DNA of 64,000 bases from positions 4,425,501 through 4,489,500 of the forward strand of contig NZ_CP125098.1 of assembly GCF_030020805.1 (NCBI RefSeq), in the 5' to 3' direction. The notes beneath the pieces were generated by a model. It was not told where the DNA came from. It made no database searches and was given only the letters and a program-made list of their open reading frames with translations. Position numbers and translations under genes: made by a program. Shown one piece after another: positions 16,331 to 24,485 of the stretch. The stretch's first letter is position 1. Each line of letters starts with the position of its first letter. Source of the DNA: Paenibacillus sp. RC67. Its GTDB lineage: Bacteria; Bacillota; Bacilli; Paenibacillales; NBRC-103111.

Positions 16331-17038
16331 CTACTGCATCAATTCAGCAACAGAATAAGGGAATAACGGCTTGCTCAGCTCCAAAATCGCTTTTGCATAA
16401 TCCTGTATTTCCTTTTGAGCATCATGCTCCAGTCTTTGATTAAGGAAATGGCACACGGATTGAAGTGAAGCAGTCCAGTACCAACGAACGTACATGCCAT
16501 ACGATGGTAAAAACAATCTCGCCTGTTCCGCACACACTCCGTCGTTTAGAGCAGCTTCATACTTTTGAATACCCAGCTCGATATAGTCGATTAATTGCTG
16601 AGTCAGTTTCATCCCTAATTCCTTATGTACCGCTTCGCCGCTGCCTTGTTTGGAATTGGCCGGTTTGCCTCTCCATTCTTCTTCCTTCGGAATATAAAAT
16701 GTCGGCTCCTCCGTAATGTATCTTCTACTGGATTCATTCCATCCCTCAAGACTGTCCCCTGTTCCCTCCATATGAGCGGAGCCAACTACATACTTCCACC
16801 ATTGTCTTGCTACCATTAATGGAGCGTACACCTCGAACTGCAGCATGACATGTCTAAAAGGCGAAGTATGGCCTTCCCTCGCTAGAAATTGAATCAATCG
16901 AATATCTTTACTATCCAGTTCATTGGATTCTTTGGCATAGGATACACGCGCCGCGTTAACAATCGTTAAATCCGATCCCATATGATTGACAAGCCTTACG
17001 TAGCCTTTATCTAGAACTTGAATAAATGACATTAACAT
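16331..17038 (-). CDS. thyX: flavin-dependent thymidylate synthase
   Basis: Methylates dUMP to dTMP with methylene-tetrahydrofolate and FADH2, giving DNA thymidine when thyA is absent. The 235 residues show the ThyX order: TSPFRHVMLQFEVYAPLMVARQWWKY, NESSRRYITEEPTFYIP, LFLPSYGMYVRWYWTASLQSVCHFLNQRL. The usual RHR triad that precedes NExSxRY is not in the standard form; the chain reads RQWWKYVVGSAHMEGTGDS before the NESSRRY motif, so there is an insertion there. Three ATG codons compete; the second (17038) has AAAGGG at a sensible distance. No thyA was seen in this window. Confidence 0.9.
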   Translation of the reverse strand: MLMSFIQVLDKGYVRLVNHMGSDLTIVNAARVSYAKESNELDSKDIRLIQFLAREGHTSPFRHVMLQFEVYAPLMVARQWWKYVVGSAHMEGTGDSLEGWNESSRRYITEEPTFYIPKEEEWRGKPANSKQGSGEAVHKELGMKLTQQLIDYIELGIQKYEAALNDGVCAEQARLFLPSYGMYVRWYWTASLQSVCHFLNQRLEHDAQKEIQDYAKAILELSKPLFPYSVAELMQ

Positions 17039-17144
17039 CAACATCCCTTTACAGTGTGGTCATAACACAAATAAATGCAGGTTACAGAACAGGGAGATTA
17101 TACCATATCATCATGAAAATGTGTCCATTTTTTACAGGTAATCA

Positions 17145-17792
17145 TCACCTTAGATTTAAACCGGCTAATGGGCTTTCAGCTCCCGTAAGCAGCTTGATCA
17201 AGAAACCATTGTAATTCTTCACGTAATCCAAGGAAGGACTCGCATCAAAAAAATCAGCTCCCGCCGCATAGCTAATTAAATATTCATTCCAGGTAGAATA
17301 CGATTTCCTTGCGTCGCTAAGGCTCATTGCTGCAATCCTCCATTGATCATCTTCCGTCAAGTAACCAAGATGATATCCAGCACAGCATAAATAGACACAC
17401 CAGGAATGATCAAATGCTGCTATGCCCTCCATAGGAAGGCGTGTCAAATAATAGTTGGCGACCCGCATCCTGTTCGTTCGCCTTTCCTTCTCCGGAAGCT
17501 CTTGCAAGTATCGGCTTCTCTCCCTTTCGGTAAGCCCTGATAGGAGCATGCGATAATCTTGAAACTCTTTACGGAGGCCCGTATCAAACAGCCACTGAAG
17601 AGTTGGTCTTATGGAATGTTGATCATCGCTTCCCCACAGCTCAAGTGCATTTCGCAGGCGTGTTTTATTTTCGAACACCATGTGCATTTTATTAGCTAGA
17701 GAATAGGCCATCTGTCCTTTCATGCAAAAAGAAGACAGTGCGTTAACGTATAAAGCCAACTGCCTGCGGACTCTCGGATCATAGTAATTCAA
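17145..17792 (-). CDS. DUF1266 domain-containing protein (second copy)
   Basis: A 215-residue soluble helical protein of the DUF1266 family. Diagnostic stretch: GIAAFDHSWCVYLCCAGYHLGYLTEDDQWRIAAMSLSDARKSYSTWNEYLISYAAGADFF, in which two Trp and a Gly-Tyr-Leu-Thr motif are typical. Its start overlaps the end of the J-domain gene upstream by four bases. A paralogue at 18887 has the same length and pattern, including SWNEYL/NWKDFL. In E. coli the DUF1266 proteins YbeR and YbeU sit in the hscC-djlB-djlC region (recalled knowledge), which fits this locus. Molecular function is unknown. Confidence 0.85.
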   Translation of the reverse strand: MNYYDPRVRRQLALYVNALSSFCMKGQMAYSLANKMHMVFENKTRLRNALELWGSDDQHSIRPTLQWLFDTGLRKEFQDYRMLLSGLTERERSRYLQELPEKERRTNRMRVANYYLTRLPMEGIAAFDHSWCVYLCCAGYHLGYLTEDDQWRIAAMSLSDARKSYSTWNEYLISYAAGADFFDASPSLDYVKNYNGFLIKLLTGAESPLAGLNLR

Positions 17793-18868
17793 CGAATGTT
17801 CACCCTTTTCGCTTCAAGCTCAGCAAGCTGTATAACCGCTTCGATATCCAATGGCTGGATATGGATGATGCGTTGGTACATTTCCTTAGCCTGCTCCTGC
17901 TCCCTTAACCTTCTATAGCATTTTCCTGCTAACGACAATGCGTCCAGGTGCTCCGGGTCAAGAGACAGAATATGCTGTAAATCTAGAATCGCTTTGGTAA
18001 AAAGCTCTTTTTCAAAATGGATTCGTGCCCTGTACATATACAAATCAAGCTCATTCGGGACGATTCGAATACATCGCTCAATGGCTTCTAATGCCTCCGG
18101 AAAGCTGCTTTGCCTGAGATAAAACTCCCCTCTCAGACGCAATAAATCCGGATCATCCGCAAATAAAGTATGCGCCTTCGTAAGCATTGCTTCTGTAAGC
18201 TGCATGTTGTTTTCCTTTAGTGCAATGAGGGCCTTCAATCGGTATTCGAGAAATGCGTCGACTTCCGCAAATTCTTCAATATACGTGTACCGCAAGCTAG
18301 ATATATAGTGAGGATCAGCAAATACATGAAGAAAAATAGTAGGAAACCGTTTAGCAAATGAGTCTGCATCGTTTCGTATCGTGTCTGTCCAATGAAAGCC
18401 ATCATTCAACATTCTCCATACTTCCCTAGGTAAATAGGGATGCTGTTCTATATAAACGGACATTTGCTCTCGCACCGCTTTTTGCAGTCTTATATTCCAC
18501 ATAACATCTTCTTGCAGCAGATTAAGCCAAGAGGCTGGTTCAATCCGGGAAGCATAATCCTGATAGACTTCATGAACCTTTTCCATAAATACCTCTACAA
18601 GCTCTTCCTGATTAGTCCGTTGATGAGATATAGCATGTAATGAACGCAAGGAAGGGAGGAAGACAACGTCTTCTTCCCTCGTGCTGTGATTCATTGCTTG
18701 CCTTTTCCGTTTAACAACCATAATTGCCCGATCGTAAGCTTCTCTAAGCTTCTGGTATCCTTCGGGATCTTCTTCAGGATGATGCTGCTTCAGTTTTTGA
18801 ACATAGGCCTTCTTGATAACCGAACTATCTTCCGTTGGATTGATACCCAATTGATCCCATATATCCAA
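17789..18868 (-). CDS. J-domain/TPR cochaperone (second copy)
   Basis: A 359-residue soluble protein. Residues 1-50 are a J domain (WDQLGINPTEDSSVIKKAYVQKLKQHHPEEDPEGYQKLREAYDRA); the HPD loop reads HPE. The rest contains TPR-like helical repeats near 215-350 (ALEAIERCIRIVPNELDLYMYRARIHFEKELFTKAILDLQHILSLDPEHLDAL). J proteins deliver clients to Hsp70 and trigger its ATPase through the HPD loop; here the likely partner is the HscC-type Hsp70 at the head of the operon. The ATG overlaps nothing upstream (18-base gap to DUF1266) but its end overlaps the second DUF1266 gene. It has no membrane segment, unlike its paralogue. Confidence 0.85.
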   Translation of the reverse strand: MDIWDQLGINPTEDSSVIKKAYVQKLKQHHPEEDPEGYQKLREAYDRAIMVVKRKRQAMNHSTREEDVVFLPSLRSLHAISHQRTNQEELVEVFMEKVHEVYQDYASRIEPASWLNLLQEDVMWNIRLQKAVREQMSVYIEQHPYLPREVWRMLNDGFHWTDTIRNDADSFAKRFPTIFLHVFADPHYISSLRYTYIEEFAEVDAFLEYRLKALIALKENNMQLTEAMLTKAHTLFADDPDLLRLRGEFYLRQSSFPEALEAIERCIRIVPNELDLYMYRARIHFEKELFTKAILDLQHILSLDPEHLDALSLAGKCYRRLREQEQAKEMYQRIIHIQPLDIEAVIQLAELEAKRVNIR

Positions 18869-18886
18869 TGATCCACTCCCACCTAA

Positions 18887-19534
18887 CTACCTTAAATTTG
18901 CTTGCCATAATGGACTGTAATGGGATGTTAACAATTTAGTGAGGAGCGCTTTGTTCTCACTAATATAGTCGGCACTCTGATTTACGGAAATAAAGGCAGA
19001 ACCCACTGAGAAACTGATTAAAAAGTCTTTCCAATTGGAATAACGGCTCTTAACAGTCTGGATCACTTCATTTAGATAAGTCCACTTTTCCTCCTCAGTT
19101 AAGTAGTCCATCTTATAGCCGGCGCAGCACTTGAATACTACCCATGCATAATCATTGGCAGCTATCCCCCCTGCAGGCATCCGTCCTAAATATTCATTTA
19201 CGATGGACAGCTTATAGCTCTGCGTCGGATTATCCTTCTCCAATTCGATATATCGCGTTCTATCTGATTCTGAAAGGACAGATAATGTACGGCTCATGTC
19301 CGCAAATTCTGCTCTGCTCCCTACCTTCAAGGACCAGCTTATATTTTCTTTGAGCTCATCGGAACTCCCAACACCCCAATGATTACAAAAATTTCGCAAG
19401 TAGTTTCTTTTCGAATAAATCCAATTCGGATTTTGGACATGGTAGTCGCCATCTCTCCCAACGATACACATCGCTGTCAGTGCATCGATATAAGGCTGAG
19501 AAGCGAATTTCGCATTTACAGCAGAAGCATTCAA
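18887..19534 (-). CDS. DUF1266 domain-containing protein (first copy)
   Basis: A 215-residue helical protein paralogous to the one at 17145. Same core: GGIAANDYAWVVFKCCAGYKMDYLTEEEKWTYLNEVIQTVKSRYSNWKDFLISFSVGSAFI. It lies 25 bases after the membrane-anchored J protein and 18 bases before the second J protein. The arrangement J-DUF1266-J-DUF1266 suggests tandem duplication of a pair. Whether DUF1266 proteins are clients, adaptors or effectors of HscC is unknown. Confidence 0.85.
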   Translation of the reverse strand: MNASAVNAKFASQPYIDALTAMCIVGRDGDYHVQNPNWIYSKRNYLRNFCNHWGVGSSDELKENISWSLKVGSRAEFADMSRTLSVLSESDRTRYIELEKDNPTQSYKLSIVNEYLGRMPAGGIAANDYAWVVFKCCAGYKMDYLTEEEKWTYLNEVIQTVKSRYSNWKDFLISFSVGSAFISVNQSADYISENKALLTKLLTSHYSPLWQANLR

Positions 19535-19559
19535 TGTCTAGTCTCTCCTCTATGATCCA

Positions 19560-21566
19560 TTAAGTATAACGGAGGAACCTCCATACTCTCCGGACTTCCT
19601 TAAATACAGAAATGTAGTACAAGAGCAATACGAAAATATATAAGTAGATCCGCAGCGGCACGCTGTTATGATTTTGGACCGGCTTCGATACGGAATCCAA
19701 ATATTTTTCGTTTAAAGGATGTTGTATGGCCTTGGGGTATTTCTTTTGCCATTTATCGTATTCACCCCGTAGTGCTTCCGAATCCAAGGGACGAACCGTT
19801 CCGTCGACTTCAATCGATTTGTTATCGTATATTTCTTTCGCCTGCTTATAGTTGCTCAATATCATAATGGGTTCGCCATTTAAATAGCCTACACATAAAT
19901 AGCCTTCAACATATGACAGCAAATCTTGTTTCTCTACTTCAGCTGTAGAGAGATACAAGGTCTTCTCTTGCCCGTTATCGTCCTTCATCTTGATCTGATT
20001 AATCCCCATGTAAACTGCATTCGACAGCTTCATATGCACAGCGTTTACCTTCGGAGGAAGATAATCAAGATCACCCAATGATGTAACCGTCTGGGTTTCC
20101 ACAGGTTTAAACACATTGACCATATAACTAATCGGAGTCTCTCCCGTATGCTTTATAAAAGAAGAAGATATGAGGAAATGAAGCGAAATAACCGCAATCA
20201 AGCTGAACCATTTACCACCAACAAGAAGTAAAGCACCAAGCTTCAGACGTTTACTTAAAGGTGTCTTTCCAAGATCCTGCTTAAGCTGCTTCAGTTCCGT
20301 TCTCTTGCCGCTTCCCCTGTGCTTCTTAATCATTTCTACTCTTTGAGCTTGGATTTCAGCTATGGCAAGCATCGCTTCTATATCATTGGGATTTGCTTTC
20401 TCCATCCTTTTATATACTTCAAGAGCCCTGTCATGATCTCCGAGCTTTCTATATGAGCTTCCCGCTAAGGAAAGAGCAAGAGGATGGTTCGGAGCTAGAT
20501 CAAGAACCCGAGAGAGATCCTCCAGCGCATCCTGCGCTTCTCCCTGCTCAAGCTTGATATGAGCCCGTTTCAAATACCCTTCCCATGAGTCTGGCATGAC
20601 TTCAATGAGGATATTGCTTGCTAATAAAGCCTGTGACAAGTTGCCTAATTGTAAATAACATTCGATTTGCAGTCTAATCACATCGGGATCGGATCGGAAC
20701 CTTTCTGCTGCTTTTCTTAAGAAGCTCTCGGCCGCTTGATAGTCCTGTTCCAGTAAAGCCAATAAACCTTGTTCCCTATGCAGCAGAAAAGCATCATAAT
20801 CCAAATTCTTAACATTCAAAAGAGCTGAGTATCCTCTATTTACTAGTTGTTCATGCCCGATCGCATAAGCATACACTTTAGGGTACTGCTCCTTGAACTT
20901 GTCCTCATCCTCTGATGCAAGCTCTTTCCACTGAAATGCCTTAACAAGAAGCTTCCACACGGCATCAGGTAAAAAATGGTGTTTTTCTAAATATTCAAGC
21001 AATCTGTGGGATACACGGCTCTGCACATTCACATTCCACATGACATCCGTATTTAACAGCTCCAGCCAGGCATCTGTGTCCACTCGCAAAGAAAAGTTTC
21101 CATATAACGCTTCGACCTGTTCAATAAACAGTTCCACCGGGTTATCTGGAATACGGGGCTCATTCTGATCCAAATAGGACAATAACCGATGTACCTGAAA
21201 CGGATGATCCGATTCTGTCTCATCCTCATCCTCTGAATCGTAATCCTCATTATCCTTCAGCTCATAATGGATCTCTTCATGAACGAAGCTCTCTTCTCCT
21301 TTTTCCTGCTCAAGCTCCGAGGCTGCGGACGCTTCCAGCTTATGGTCCTCACTCTCACTTTGACTCTCATAAGAAATGGGGTTCGCTTCTTTTTTGTTAC
21401 GCTGCTTAGCCAGCTTCAGCGCTTGATCATAAGCTTCCCTTAGCCTTTGATAGCCTTCTGGATCTTCCTCCGGATGATAAACCTTCAGCTTGGCTGCATA
21501 AGCTCTCTTGATTGCTGACACATCATCCGTTGGTGCTATATCGAGAATATTCCATATTTGCATCAA
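19560..21566 (-). CDS. membrane-anchored J-domain/TPR protein (first copy)
   Basis: A 668-residue protein. Residues 1-60: J domain (WNILDIAPTDDVSAIKRAYAAKLKVYHPEEDPEGYQRLREAYDQA), with HPE instead of HPD. Residues 60-150 are acidic and low in order. Residues about 250-410 form TPR repeats (ALLEQDYQAAESFLRKAAERFRSDPDVIRLQIECYLQLG and two more). A hydrophobic segment at about 455-480 is followed by a soluble part and a second hydrophobic segment near 635-655, so the C-terminal part is likely anchored in the membrane with its J domain in the cytosol. Its ATG overlaps the HscC stop codon (four bases), indicating translational coupling with the Hsp70. Confidence 0.88.
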   Translation of the reverse strand: MMQIWNILDIAPTDDVSAIKRAYAAKLKVYHPEEDPEGYQRLREAYDQALKLAKQRNKKEANPISYESQSESEDHKLEASAASELEQEKGEESFVHEEIHYELKDNEDYDSEDEDETESDHPFQVHRLLSYLDQNEPRIPDNPVELFIEQVEALYGNFSLRVDTDAWLELLNTDVMWNVNVQSRVSHRLLEYLEKHHFLPDAVWKLLVKAFQWKELASEDEDKFKEQYPKVYAYAIGHEQLVNRGYSALLNVKNLDYDAFLLHREQGLLALLEQDYQAAESFLRKAAERFRSDPDVIRLQIECYLQLGNLSQALLASNILIEVMPDSWEGYLKRAHIKLEQGEAQDALEDLSRVLDLAPNHPLALSLAGSSYRKLGDHDRALEVYKRMEKANPNDIEAMLAIAEIQAQRVEMIKKHRGSGKRTELKQLKQDLGKTPLSKRLKLGALLLVGGKWFSLIAVISLHFLISSSFIKHTGETPISYMVNVFKPVETQTVTSLGDLDYLPPKVNAVHMKLSNAVYMGINQIKMKDDNGQEKTLYLSTAEVEKQDLLSYVEGYLCVGYLNGEPIMILSNYKQAKEIYDNKSIEVDGTVRPLDSEALRGEYDKWQKKYPKAIQHPLNEKYLDSVSKPVQNHNSVPLRIYLYIFVLLLYYISVFKEVRRVWRFLRYT

Positions 21567-23263
21567 TAGTCACGCCACCTCTCCAAGTGCACCAGCTGTT
21601 TCTTGAGAGTGGCAGCAGCCTTTTTAACCTCCTGCTCATTTTGAGAGGCAAGGACTCGTTCAAATTGCTCTAGCAGAAATGAAATTTCTGATCGTTTCTC
21701 TCCTAACGCTTCCTCGTACAGCCTTTCCCCCTTGGCTAGGAGCAATCGGTTCTCCGTCCTCTCACGAGGATGAATCTTGATATCCTTCAGTTGCTTCAAT
21801 CTTTCCTCGATCTCTTGCTGCGTCAGCTTGCCCGGATTTTTCTCAATAATGGTTTTCTGCTTTACTCCGGTGCTTATGGTGGTGACCTCCACCTCCAAAA
21901 TACCGTTGATATCATAGGTGAATCTCACATCAATCGCTTGCTCGCCCGCATCATCTGGAGGCACCTGCACGGACAGCTCACCAAGTTTAATGTTCTGATC
22001 TACTTTGCGGCTCTCTCCTTGGTATACGTTGACTCGAATGCTTTTCTGCTGATCGTGAACCGTATAGAACGTTTCTACTTTACTGACCGGGATGGGGGTA
22101 TTTCGTTCAATAATGGGGCTGAAGTGACCGCTGTCGAAATGGCCGTTCCCCATTGTCTTAGTAATTTCGATTCCCAATGTATAAGGACATACGTCTGTTA
22201 GTACGACTTCCTTCAGTGCCTCGTTCCTTTCCTTTAGGGCAACCTGTATGGCTGCCCCTAAGGCAACCGCCTCATCTGGGTTGATCTGACTATAAGGCAG
22301 CTTCCCGAACATTTTGCTGACGACCGATTTGATGACTGGCATACGTGTGGCACCGCCGATCAAGATGACCGCATCCAATTCATCCGGTGAAATGGAAGCA
22401 TCGCGAAGCGCTCGTTCAATAGGATGACGCAGCCGCAGTATGAGCTGACCCGCTATTTTCTCAAAATCATTCCGGTCTATAGTCAGCTCGTATTCTTGCT
22501 CCTTCCAGTTAAAGCTCATTTGTCCAGCTTGACCGCTGCCCAGGGCACGCTTGCATATCTCAGCCTGCTTGAAAAGAGCAGAACGCGCCTTGAAATCCAA
22601 TTCCTGGTAGTCGATCCCCTTGGTTTCATAAAAATAAGAAACGAGCAGTTGGGTAAAATCCTCGCCTCCCAAATAATTATCTCCGGCAATGGACTGTACT
22701 TCCATGACACCTTCAAAAAACTCCAAAATGGATACATCGAAAGTTCCTCCACCTAAATCAAAGACTAGGAACTTCGTATCCGATTGCTGCTGATGAAGAC
22801 CGTAAGAAATGGCAGCAGCTGTAGGCTCACTGATAAGTCGCTCTACCTTCAGACCTGCAATCTCTGCCGCGCGCTTGGTTGCCTTACGCTGGGTGTCGTT
22901 GAAATATGCAGGTACACTGATCACTGCCTCTGTCACTTCTTGTCCAAGAAAGGCTTCTGCATCCGATTTCAATGACTTTACGATAAAAGACGACAGTTCC
23001 TCAGGCGAAAAGGAGTATCGCCCCAGACGGAATATTTTCTCCGTTCCCATGTATCTCTTGAAAGTCGCCGCCGTAAGATCAGGGTGAGTAATTAGCCGTT
23101 CTTTCGCTATTTGTCCGACAAGGATTTCACCGTTTTCATCTACACTGACTATAGAAGGGGTCAAGCGCTCCCCAAGTACATTCGGTATAATTACGGGACC
23201 GTCTTCAGTCCAATAAGCAACCAGACTGTTTGTCGTTCCCAAATCAATGCCAATCATTGTCAT
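21563..23263 (-). CDS. hscC: HscC-type Hsp70 chaperone
   Basis: A 566-residue ATP-dependent chaperone of the Hsp70 family. Nucleotide-binding domain: MIGIDLGTTNSLVAYW, EAVISVPAYFNDTQRKATKRAAEIAGL, LVFDLGGGTFDVSILEFFEGV, VILIGGATRMPVIKSVV. The substrate domain (about 365-495) is followed by a short lid, making it close to E. coli HscC (about 556) and shorter than DnaK. Housekeeping DnaK sits elsewhere with grpE and dnaJ, so this is a specialised paralogue. It heads a five-gene operon with two J proteins and two DUF1266 proteins. ATG 23263 follows GAGGTAA. HscC is preferred over DnaK because of length and context; the symbol is given on that basis. Confidence 0.85.
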   Translation of the reverse strand: MTMIGIDLGTTNSLVAYWTEDGPVIIPNVLGERLTPSIVSVDENGEILVGQIAKERLITHPDLTAATFKRYMGTEKIFRLGRYSFSPEELSSFIVKSLKSDAEAFLGQEVTEAVISVPAYFNDTQRKATKRAAEIAGLKVERLISEPTAAAISYGLHQQQSDTKFLVFDLGGGTFDVSILEFFEGVMEVQSIAGDNYLGGEDFTQLLVSYFYETKGIDYQELDFKARSALFKQAEICKRALGSGQAGQMSFNWKEQEYELTIDRNDFEKIAGQLILRLRHPIERALRDASISPDELDAVILIGGATRMPVIKSVVSKMFGKLPYSQINPDEAVALGAAIQVALKERNEALKEVVLTDVCPYTLGIEITKTMGNGHFDSGHFSPIIERNTPIPVSKVETFYTVHDQQKSIRVNVYQGESRKVDQNIKLGELSVQVPPDDAGEQAIDVRFTYDINGILEVEVTTISTGVKQKTIIEKNPGKLTQQEIEERLKQLKDIKIHPRERTENRLLLAKGERLYEEALGEKRSEISFLLEQFERVLASQNEQEVKKAAATLKKQLVHLERWRDY

Positions 23264-23404
23264 TGCTTGTTACCTCGATTCAAATTTGTATTGTTTTAGG
23301 AAAAGGATCTTCATTTCCCATATTGTTAATTATCGGAAAATGAATTCATTTTTTAAAGTCCGCTTTAGCATGAAACGAATACTATTACTTTTCCGAATAA
23401 AAAC

Positions 23405-23430
23405 AGGATGTCAGTAACATCCTGACATCC
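23405..23430 (-). terminator. Hairpin, probable second minus-strand terminator
   Basis: GGATGTCAG pairs with CTGACATCC; on the minus strand it is followed by TGTTTTT. It lies between the DUF2306 gene and the hscC operon. Confidence 0.6.
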
Positions 23431-23451
23431 GTACTGTCCCTATTTAACAAC

Positions 23452-23478
23452 AAAAAAAGCTTGATCTCTCAAGCTTTT
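23452..23478 (-). terminator. Terminator of the DUF2306-type gene
   Basis: AAAAGCTTGA / TCAAGCTTTT stem with a T run on the minus strand; it overlaps the stop codon at 23469. Confidence 0.8.
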
Positions 23479-23951
23479 CTCGTACGTTTATATTTCCTGC
23501 CCACCATGATAATAATGGGAGTTCCTATTATTGTCGGTAATAACCAAATGACCAGCACAGGCAGCTGATTCAAGCCTGGAATGTGATGTCCGTTTACGAC
23601 AAGCACGGCAGTTATGATTCCTATGTAAGAGCCTAGCATACCGCCAATGTGCCTACTAAGCCAGCCCGCACGTTGGCTTTTTTTGGCTGTGTATCCATAC
23701 AACGCTAAGGCATAAGAGAAGATGGCAATATAAAATAAATACGCGCTCTCCGACCAATGCATAATAGCCATACAAATAGAACTTAGCAGAATCACAACGT
23801 AACAAGCATGATAGATTTCCCCAGAAGCAGTATGCAATCCTTTTCTTTTTTTGACCGAAGCCGATATCGCGCCCGTAAACAGACAAATTGTACCTGCAGC
23901 GATATGCAATATAAGAATCAGTCTAAAAACATCCACGATACAATGCCTCAT
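23469..23951 (-). CDS. DUF2306-type integral membrane protein
   Basis: A 160-residue protein with about five hydrophobic segments. The start HIAAGTICLFTGAISASVKKRKGLHTASGEIYHACYVVILLSS has the conserved His, Gly and second HTASGEIYH motif of DUF2306, which may bind haem or a metal, though function is unknown. It is a single gene with a terminator overlapping its end. It does not belong to the hscC operon, which lies upstream on the same strand with a terminator in between. Confidence 0.7.
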   Translation of the reverse strand: MRHCIVDVFRLILILHIAAGTICLFTGAISASVKKRKGLHTASGEIYHACYVVILLSSICMAIMHWSESAYLFYIAIFSYALALYGYTAKKSQRAGWLSRHIGGMLGSYIGIITAVLVVNGHHIPGLNQLPVLVIWLLPTIIGTPIIIMVGRKYKRTRKA

Positions 23952-24069
23952 CCCTCTTATTAAATTGCCACTCTCAATTCCCTTGACCTTCCAGTTCTAT
24001 TCTTGTATTGGCTGCTAATAATTGCTAATATAATGCTCTACCCCAAATAACTTACATCAGGTGAGACTA

Positions 24070-24240
24070 ATGGATTCGGAAAAGTTTTATGAAGAACTAA
24101 AGCTTTATCGTGGCGAAGATCGAGCTAAATTACTGATGCATCAGGTAAAATCGATTCTATCAACCAATCAGCAGCAGAAATGGTGGCAAAAATTTTCGTT
24201 GTTTAACAAACCGAAGACGCAGCCGAAGGGCTGGGACTAA
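24070..24240 (+). CDS. small charged protein, unknown function
   Basis: A 56-residue frame (MDSEKFYEELKLYRGEDRAKLLMHQV ... KPKTQPKGWD) with AGGTGA five bases before ATG 24070. It is helical and charged, with a WWQKF stretch near the end. A GGAGGGG/CCCCTCC hairpin around a nine-C run follows the stop. Family unknown. The good ribosome binding site is the main support. Confidence 0.55.
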   Translation: MDSEKFYEELKLYRGEDRAKLLMHQVKSILSTNQQQKWWQKFSLFNKPKTQPKGWD

Positions 24241-24279
24241 CAGGAGGGGCCCCCCCCCTCCAAATCTTAGATTACACCG

Positions 24280-24453
24280 TTAGCCTTCAATGCTGAAGAC
24301 AACCCATTTATTCAATTCATCCTTATTTTTAACAAATTCATCTTGATCCATGACGGCATATTCGTTCGAATCAGGAAACCATATCACAAAATACGATTTA
24401 CTGTTCTCTCTGAACAACTTTTTGGCCATATCGATAGCGTATTGTTTTGTCAA
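24280..24453 (-). CDS. small protein, unknown function
   Basis: A 57-residue frame with TTG start and AGGGGAG eight bases upstream. Sequence runs MTKQYAIDMAKKLFREN, then SYFVIWFPDSNEYAVMDQDEF, then ELNKWVVFSIEG. It reads like a compact alpha/beta protein, not a random frame. Convergent with the 56-residue gene at 24070. No family recognised. Confidence 0.6.
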   Translation of the reverse strand: MTKQYAIDMAKKLFRENSKSYFVIWFPDSNEYAVMDQDEFVKNKDELNKWVVFSIEG

Positions 24454-24485
24454 ATGAACGACTCCCCTTTTACCATCCTCATTAA

